Assembly (NCBI GenBank): GCA_003838145.1 | Contig: QYZZ01000066.1 | Location: forward strand, 1 to 64,000 | Origin: Tindallia sp. MSAO_Bac2 | GTDB taxonomy: Bacteria > Bacillota > Clostridia > Peptostreptococcales > Tindalliaceae | DNA: 64,000 nt | Reading direction: 5' to 3' | Part shown: positions 59,399 to 64,000 of the stretch, in pieces | Layout: each line of letters begins with the position of its first letter | How positions within the stretch are numbered: position 1 is the stretch's first letter | Position numbers and translations under genes: made by a program | Notes under the pieces: model-generated | The model's input: the letters and a program-made list of their open reading frames with translations, nothing else | Database searches by the model: none | Told to the model about the DNA's origin: nothing

Positions 59399-60664
59399 TC
59401 AACTATTTGAATGTCCAGCATTATGCTGGTTATCCAATGCAATTTTCAGCCTTTGAACCAACCAGCAAACAGCCATATTTGCACCAAAAAAACGCACTCG
59501 ATTCCGGCTGCCAGAATACTGAAAGTGTTTTGTGGACAGCGAACCATTAATGAAGGCAGCAATCCAGATTGAACCTGCCTCAGAAGTATTACCACTGTTG
59601 TCAGCCCAGCCGGTCACTGCCAGCCCAATATCAGAACCTGTTGCTTTCGCAGCGCCTTTTGCCATTTCAGATGCTGTTTCCCTACTGACCGGCCCAAAAG
59701 TTTCAATAGTTTCCGGCGAAACATTTAACTGGCGAATCTTGGATTTATTGCTATAAGTAACCATCCCTTCCTTCAGACACGATGACATTCCAGAAACACT
59801 GATTAATCTTGCGCAAACCAGACCACCAGTCATAGATTCTGCAACAGATAGTGTTAATCTATTTTCTGATAACATGGAAAACAGCTTTTCTTCAAGGCTT
59901 TTTTCTCCCTCTCCATAAATAAAGGGACCCAGAATAGAGTAGATTTCATCCATAACTGGTTTAATAATTTTGTCTGACTCTTCCCGAGAGTCCGCCCGGG
60001 CCGTCACTCTTATATGCACTTCTCCTTCTTTTGCATAAGTGGCAATGGTCGGGTTTGTTTGCTGATGGATCAAATCAATAAGCATTGCTTCTGCCTGACT
60101 CTCACCTATACCACAAACCCGAAGGGTTTTTGATCGAATGGTGTGTTTTAAATGTTGTTTTAATTTTACAAGGACCTGGTTTTCGAACATTTCCATCATT
60201 TCTTTGGGCGGGCCCGGTATCATAGCCATAAACTTTCCATTTTCCTCTATCCAGCAACCAGGAGCAGTCCCATTTGTATTTTCAAGAATATATGAACCTT
60301 CCGGAAAACTCGCTTGTTTTTGGGCAGCTTCAGGGGGGCTCGATCCTCTAATGGTATAAAACTTATAAATTGGCTCCCACACTTCAGGTTGAAAAATCAT
60401 TTTCTTGTTAAAGTATTGTGCTGCTATTTGTTTTGTCAGATCATCTTCTGTTGGACCCAACCCACCCGAAACGATAACAAAATCCGCTCTGTTAAAGGCT
60501 ATCCTGTAAGCCTCAAAAATTCTGTCAGCATTATCTCCGACAACCGTCTGAAAGTAAACATTAATTCCCAATTCCGCCAGACGCTTTGAGAGGTATCTGG
60601 CATTGGTATTCACAATGTCTCCCAATAGAATTTCCGTTCCAATGCTCATTATTTCTGCTCGCAT
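59399..60664 (-). CDS. cinA: CinA family protein (MoCF domain plus nicotinamide-nucleotide amidase)
   Basis: A 421-residue protein: N-terminal molybdopterin-binding-like domain (about 1-170, with MSIGTEILLGDIVNTNARYL and SGGLGPTEDDLTKQ) and C-terminal CinA/PncC domain (about 260-415, SVAESMTGGLVCARLISV, VTYSNKSKIRQL, DIGLAVTGWADNSG). Likely NMN deamidation and/or ADP-ribose pyrophosphatase activity. The ATG follows GAGGAG. It lies between the lipid kinase and pit. Confidence 0.92.
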   Translation of the reverse strand: MRAEIMSIGTEILLGDIVNTNARYLSKRLAELGINVYFQTVVGDNADRIFEAYRIAFNRADFVIVSGGLGPTEDDLTKQIAAQYFNKKMIFQPEVWEPIYKFYTIRGSSPPEAAQKQASFPEGSYILENTNGTAPGCWIEENGKFMAMIPGPPKEMMEMFENQVLVKLKQHLKHTIRSKTLRVCGIGESQAEAMLIDLIHQQTNPTIATYAKEGEVHIRVTARADSREESDKIIKPVMDEIYSILGPFIYGEGEKSLEEKLFSMLSENRLTLSVAESMTGGLVCARLISVSGMSSCLKEGMVTYSNKSKIRQLNVSPETIETFGPVSRETASEMAKGAAKATGSDIGLAVTGWADNSGNTSEAGSIWIAAFINGSLSTKHFQYSGSRNRVRFFGANMAVCWLVQRLKIALDNQHNAGHSNS

Positions 60665-60692
60665 ATATAATCTCCTCACACATATACCTTTT

Positions 60693-61604
60693 TTATACTG
60701 GATGCTCTTTTCTCTTCGGAGCAATTAACTGAAGCGCATAAGGAACCACCTTAAAATCCATGGGAAGTTTTCCGCACAGCTCTCCATCCACATCTACATC
60801 TATTTCCTGATGGCTGTTTAAGCGGAAAGCATCTACGCGATAATACACCATTCCCTTTTGTGGTGTTATTTTTTTTCTTAAGAAACTTAAAAATACATTT
60901 GCCATATCTGGGAATTCTGCACTTTCAACGATTAACAAATCCAATTTCCCATCATTTAGCGAAGCTTCGGGCACCAGGTTCTTGAACCCGCCAACAATCG
61001 GTCCATTTGCCAGAAGAAAGAAAAGAGTATCACGAGTTTCTTTTTTGCCTTCCAACTCCAGTTCTATTTCTATGGTCTGAAAAAACTGTTTTGGAAATTC
61101 TAAAAAACCCTCCATGTAATAGGCGAATTTTCCAAAGATAGACTTTCTTTCCGACGATACTTTATGAGCTAATTCCGGTAAAAGCCCTCCGGCTGCAACA
61201 TTCAAAAAGAATCGTTCACCCGCTTTCCCAACATCCACGGGTACGACTTCCGGGTCTAAAATCATCTCTGCGTAAGCTTCCAGATTTTTGGGGATCTTAA
61301 GGTGCGTTGCAACGTCATTGGCGGTTCCCATGGGAAAAAGAGCGAGTGGTGGCGGCGATACTGTTTTCATCAAACCATTAACAACCTCGTTTGTCGTCCC
61401 ATCTCCTCCAAAAACCATTATCAAATCATAATTTCCGGTGCCATATTTTGCTGCTGCATCAATAGTATCTTCTTTTCCAACTGTTTCATAAGTATCAAAT
61501 TTACAGCTTTCCCTTTCAAGGATAATTTCTTTCAGTGCTTCAAAACGTTCTTTACCCATTCTTCTTCCGGCATTCGGGTTTATTATTACTGCAAATTTTT
61601 TCAT
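60693..61604 (-). CDS. Diacylglycerol/lipid kinase family protein
   Basis: A 303-residue DagK-type kinase. Landmarks are the start FAVIINPNAGRRMGKERF, the nucleotide-binding VFGGDGTTNEVVNGL, PMGTANDVATHL, and the FFLNVAAGG segment. It probably phosphorylates diacylglycerol or a related lipid. The ATG follows AAAGGGAG. The open frame upstream overlaps the mocR end and is not used. Confidence 0.88.
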   Translation of the reverse strand: MKKFAVIINPNAGRRMGKERFEALKEIILERESCKFDTYETVGKEDTIDAAAKYGTGNYDLIMVFGGDGTTNEVVNGLMKTVSPPPLALFPMGTANDVATHLKIPKNLEAYAEMILDPEVVPVDVGKAGERFFLNVAAGGLLPELAHKVSSERKSIFGKFAYYMEGFLEFPKQFFQTIEIELELEGKKETRDTLFFLLANGPIVGGFKNLVPEASLNDGKLDLLIVESAEFPDMANVFLSFLRKKITPQKGMVYYRVDAFRLNSHQEIDVDVDGELCGKLPMDFKVVPYALQLIAPKRKEHPV

Positions 61605-61629
61605 TCCAGTCTCCCTTTCTTTCAGCTCA

Positions 61630-63132
61630 CTATAGAATCGGTTCCTGTTGCTGCCGGTTCCAGGGCACTGAGCTATCAGTAGAGTCATAGTGTCTGATCA
61701 ATCTTACCATTTCACGCATTCCAGATTCAATCTGTTTTTCGTTGACTGCTGCAATACTAACCCGCAGTCGCTCCTTGACTGGTTGATTCAGGTAAAACAA
61801 ACTACCTGGCGCAAACAAAATATTTTTATCCAAAGCTAGAGAATATAAGCGAGATGCCTCCATTCCCACCGGTAGTTTTAACCAGAAATTCAGTCCGCCC
61901 ATCGGTATATCACACTTTACTCCCTCAGGTAGTTTCAACTCTATAATTGCTTTCATCTGCGTAAAACGTTTATAATATTCTTTGGTAAGCCTCTTAATAT
62001 TCCGGTCCCATTTACCTTGATTAAAATAACACTCCAATGCTCTTTGCAATAATCCGGATGTAGATATATCAGAAGCCTGTTTTGCAAGAACCAAAGAACT
62101 GTAGTTTTTAACCGGAACAATCATATAGCCCAGCCTTAGCCCCGGCATAAACATTTTAGAAAAGCTTTTAATGTAAATCACACGTTGGTATACATCCAGG
62201 GATTTGATTGCAGAAGCCGGTTCAGCAAAAAATGACAGTTCATTTACATAGTCATCCTCTAAGATTATGAAGTCATATGTTTCACTGAGCTCAATGATTT
62301 TTTTCATTTTTTCATGGGTATAGGATATACCGGTAGGGTTTTGAAAATTAGGCATAAGATATATCAGTTTGGGCCGTGTTTCCTTTACGGCCCTTTCGAG
62401 TGAATCGATGTTAATTCCATCTTTTTCCATTTCTATATCACGAACCCGGGCTCCTCTGGAGTGAAAGGCAGCCATAGCTCCACCATAAGATGGTCTTTCT
62501 ATCAAAACCGTATCTCCAGGTTGTAATAACCCTTTAGCAACCAAATCGATGCCCTGCTGTGCCCCGGAGATAATTTGAATTTCTTCAGGGGATGAGATAA
62601 TACCGTTGGTTTTTGCAAGCGTCGACATTCGATGACGCAAAGGTCCGTATCCTCTACTGTCCTGGTAGCTGAAAGCAAACCCACGATCCCGATCCAGTAC
62701 TTCCAGTAAGGCTTCCTTAAAGTCTTCAACAGGAAATAAGTCAGGAGAAGGGTTGGCACTGGCAAAATTAATGGTATCTGCCGTTACCGTAATATTTCTT
62801 TCTGACAATTGATTTAGCTGACGAATTCGGGCCTGTTCCCATTCATCGTCCATAGGTACAGCACCGAGAGACTCATTCGCATTATGCTTAACATAGGTAC
62901 CACTGCCAATTTTTTTGTGTACAAGCTGATCTCTTTCCAGTAATTCATAGGCTTTAACCACGGTTACTGTATTAACTTTTAGTTTATCTGCAAGTTTTCG
63001 AACTGCAGGCAATCGCTCATTATTTAACAGCGTTTTATTCAAAATCATGTTTTCAATCTGATGGTAAATTTGCATATATAAATGATTTGTGTCATTTTCG
63101 TCTACCTGTATTTCATCAATCCATGAACTCAT
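61630..63132 (-). CDS. MocR/PdxR-type regulator (GntR HTH plus aminotransferase domain)
   Basis: A 500-residue fusion regulator. Residues 10-80 are a GntR winged helix (HLYMQIYHQIENMILN, LPAVRKLADKLKVNTVTVVK), and from about 110 a fold-type I aminotransferase-like domain with the PLP lysine region VIYIKSFSKMFMPGLRLGYM, NFQNPTGISY and ILEDDYVNEL. It senses PLP or an amino compound. The ribosome site AAAGGAG precedes the ATG. It is divergent from the ABC exporter across 56 bases, so the exporter is a likely target. Confidence 0.9.
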   Translation of the reverse strand: MSSWIDEIQVDENDTNHLYMQIYHQIENMILNKTLLNNERLPAVRKLADKLKVNTVTVVKAYELLERDQLVHKKIGSGTYVKHNANESLGAVPMDDEWEQARIRQLNQLSERNITVTADTINFASANPSPDLFPVEDFKEALLEVLDRDRGFAFSYQDSRGYGPLRHRMSTLAKTNGIISSPEEIQIISGAQQGIDLVAKGLLQPGDTVLIERPSYGGAMAAFHSRGARVRDIEMEKDGINIDSLERAVKETRPKLIYLMPNFQNPTGISYTHEKMKKIIELSETYDFIILEDDYVNELSFFAEPASAIKSLDVYQRVIYIKSFSKMFMPGLRLGYMIVPVKNYSSLVLAKQASDISTSGLLQRALECYFNQGKWDRNIKRLTKEYYKRFTQMKAIIELKLPEGVKCDIPMGGLNFWLKLPVGMEASRLYSLALDKNILFAPGSLFYLNQPVKERLRVSIAAVNEKQIESGMREMVRLIRHYDSTDSSVPWNRQQQEPIL

Positions 63133-63160
63133 AGTTACAACTCCTTTTTAATCAGATTCA

Positions 63161-63170
63161 TTGATATCAA
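63161..63170. promoter_or_regulatory. Perfect 10-base palindrome between mocR and the ABC gene
   Basis: TTGATATCAA, in the 56-base divergent gap. MocR regulators commonly bind such gaps, but this is one short palindrome only. Confidence 0.3.
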
Positions 63171-63188
63171 GTATCCGGGGTGATTACT

Positions 63189-64000
63189 TTGTCAAGTTAT
63201 TTAACGCTTATACCTTTCGTAAAAAAGTACAAATGGTTCTATGTGTGGGGGGTCCTTTCACTGATTGCTGTTGATGCACTGCAACTTGCCGTTCCTGAAA
63301 TTTTACGACGTATAACGGATGCATTGCAGTTCGGAACATTAGATCACCGACAGCTACTAAACTATAGCATTATTATTGTTTTAATCGGAATATTAATGAT
63401 GATATTTCGTTTTATATGGAGAATCCTGATAATAAATTCTTCGAGACGCATGGAATATGAACTCAGAAATGAAATGTTTGAACAGTTTCTTCGTCTGTCT
63501 ACCTCCTATTATAGCAGAAAAAAGACTGGAGATTTGATGGCTCATGCAACAAATGACATTCTGGCGGTTCGAATGGCTGCCAGCGGAGGTGTCATCACTC
63601 TTACAGATGCGCTTTTTTTAAACATCGCCGCCATCACTATGATGATCATCACCACTGATGTCCGTTTAACTTTAATGGCACTTATTCCAATGCCTTTTTT
63701 GGCGTTTACCATTTATCGTTTTGGAGTCTCCATTAACCAACAGTTTAAGGTAGTCCAGCAAACCTTTTCACAACTGACAGAAAAAGTCCAGGAAAATTTT
63801 TCCGGTATCCGCATCATTAAATCATTTGCTCAGGAAAACAATGAAGTTAGAAATTTTGACCATTTAAATCAAAAATTATTTGATAAAAATATGAACTTAG
63901 CATTGTTATTTGGAACTTTTTCCCCTACGATTCAATTTATATCCAGTATAAGTTTTTTTATTACCCTTATCTATGGTACCCATTTGGTCATCAATCACAC
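63189..64000 (+). CDS. ABC exporter half-transporter, 5' part (cut by window end)
   Basis: The first 270 codons of an ABC transmembrane domain (YheH/YheI or LmrA-type), still open at the window end. The start TTG follows GGGGTG; a GTG at 63180 lies within that ribosome site. Visible are transmembrane segments near residues 15-37, 60-80, 125-165 and 240-262, and typical exporter motifs: RMEYELRNEMFEQFLRLSTS, SRKKTGDLMAHATNDI, LTEKVQENFSGIRIIKSFAQ. The nucleotide-binding domain lies beyond the window. The substrate is unknown. It is probably controlled by the divergent MocR regulator. Confidence 0.85.
   Translation, partial: MSSYLTLIPFVKKYKWFYVWGVLSLIAVDALQLAVPEILRRITDALQFGTLDHRQLLNYSIIIVLIGILMMIFRFIWRILIINSSRRMEYELRNEMFEQFLRLSTSYYSRKKTGDLMAHATNDILAVRMAASGGVITLTDALFLNIAAITMMIITTDVRLTLMALIPMPFLAFTIYRFGVSINQQFKVVQQTFSQLTEKVQENFSGIRIIKSFAQENNEVRNFDHLNQKLFDKNMNLALLFGTFSPTIQFISSISFFITLIYGTHLVINH

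Overview
The window reads as chromosomal DNA of a Gram-positive anaerobe of the class Clostridia. The signs are moderately low GC, strong AGGAGG-type ribosome sites, the glycine reductase component C pair (grdC/grdD), a clostridial nucleoside kinase, a long-form glutamine synthetase, a 2-oxoacid:ferredoxin oxidoreductase, a cobalamin-dependent methionine synthase, and Trk, NptA and Pit transporters. An amino-acid-fermenting, possibly halo-alkaliphilic relative of Tindallia, Natronincola or Alkaliphilus would fit, but I cannot fix the genus. I recognise 63 protein genes, the last cut by the window edge. I saw no rRNA or tRNA gene, insertion sequence, prophage or CRISPR array.

Layout. (1) 1-5,900, minus strand: rpoN, grdD, grdC, degV, trmL. 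(2) 6,000-7,700, plus strand: a metallo-beta-lactamase-fold hydrolase and a second degV. (3) 7,681-16,529, minus strand: a nine-gene late cobalamin block (cobU, cobS, cobC, btuF, btuC, btuD, cobQ, cbiB, cobD) covering corrinoid uptake, aminopropanol-phosphate attachment and nucleotide loop assembly. (4) 16,508-25,806, minus strand: housekeeping genes (ogt, DUF2225, VanW, an FtsA-like protein, nth, DUF503, queG, a nucleoside kinase, a degenerate receiver, lepB), many with start/stop overlaps. (5) 25,900-29,800: a short MltG-like protein, an FlK-like thioesterase, and a four-gene 2-oxoacid:ferredoxin oxidoreductase operon. (6) 29,855-37,191: a redox block with a triple-HTH regulator, an 11-haem cytochrome interrupted by one in-frame TGA, the System II haem ligation genes ccsB/ccsA (resB/resC), an FMN-binding lipoprotein, and a NarL-type response regulator with a seven-helix histidine kinase. 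(7) 37,317-50,720: DUF523, DUF948 and YtxH proteins, glutamine synthetase, a PsiE-like fusion, a pseudo-receiver PP2C phosphatase, a beta-CASP nuclease, metH, and trkH/trkA. (8) 50,910-64,000: apbE, HAD phosphatases, NptA, an acyl carrier protein, Asp23, mobA, a CoA-transferase pair, Pit, cinA, a lipid kinase, a MocR regulator and a partial ABC exporter.

The most interesting locus is 31,051-32,394. A signal-anchored multihaem cytochrome c stays open through a single TGA at codon 84 and carries one CxxCH before it and ten after. The grdC/grdD pair hints at a selenocysteine-using host, because glycine reductase systems contain selenoproteins. A selenocysteine-containing multihaem cytochrome is therefore a serious explanation; a nonsense mutation is the alternative. 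The ccsB/ccsA genes directly downstream could mature the haems. The divergent XRE regulator, the nearby FMN lipoprotein with a flavinylation-like motif, the two-component system and a separate apbE suggest an exported electron-transfer module. The substrate cannot be read from the sequence.

B12 links other parts of the window: the salvage operon could supply the cofactor used by the metH product, which lacks the usual reactivation domain. The ferredoxin oxidoreductase, the CoA-transferase and component C of glycine reductase fit energy conservation from amino acids through acyl-CoA and acyl-phosphate.
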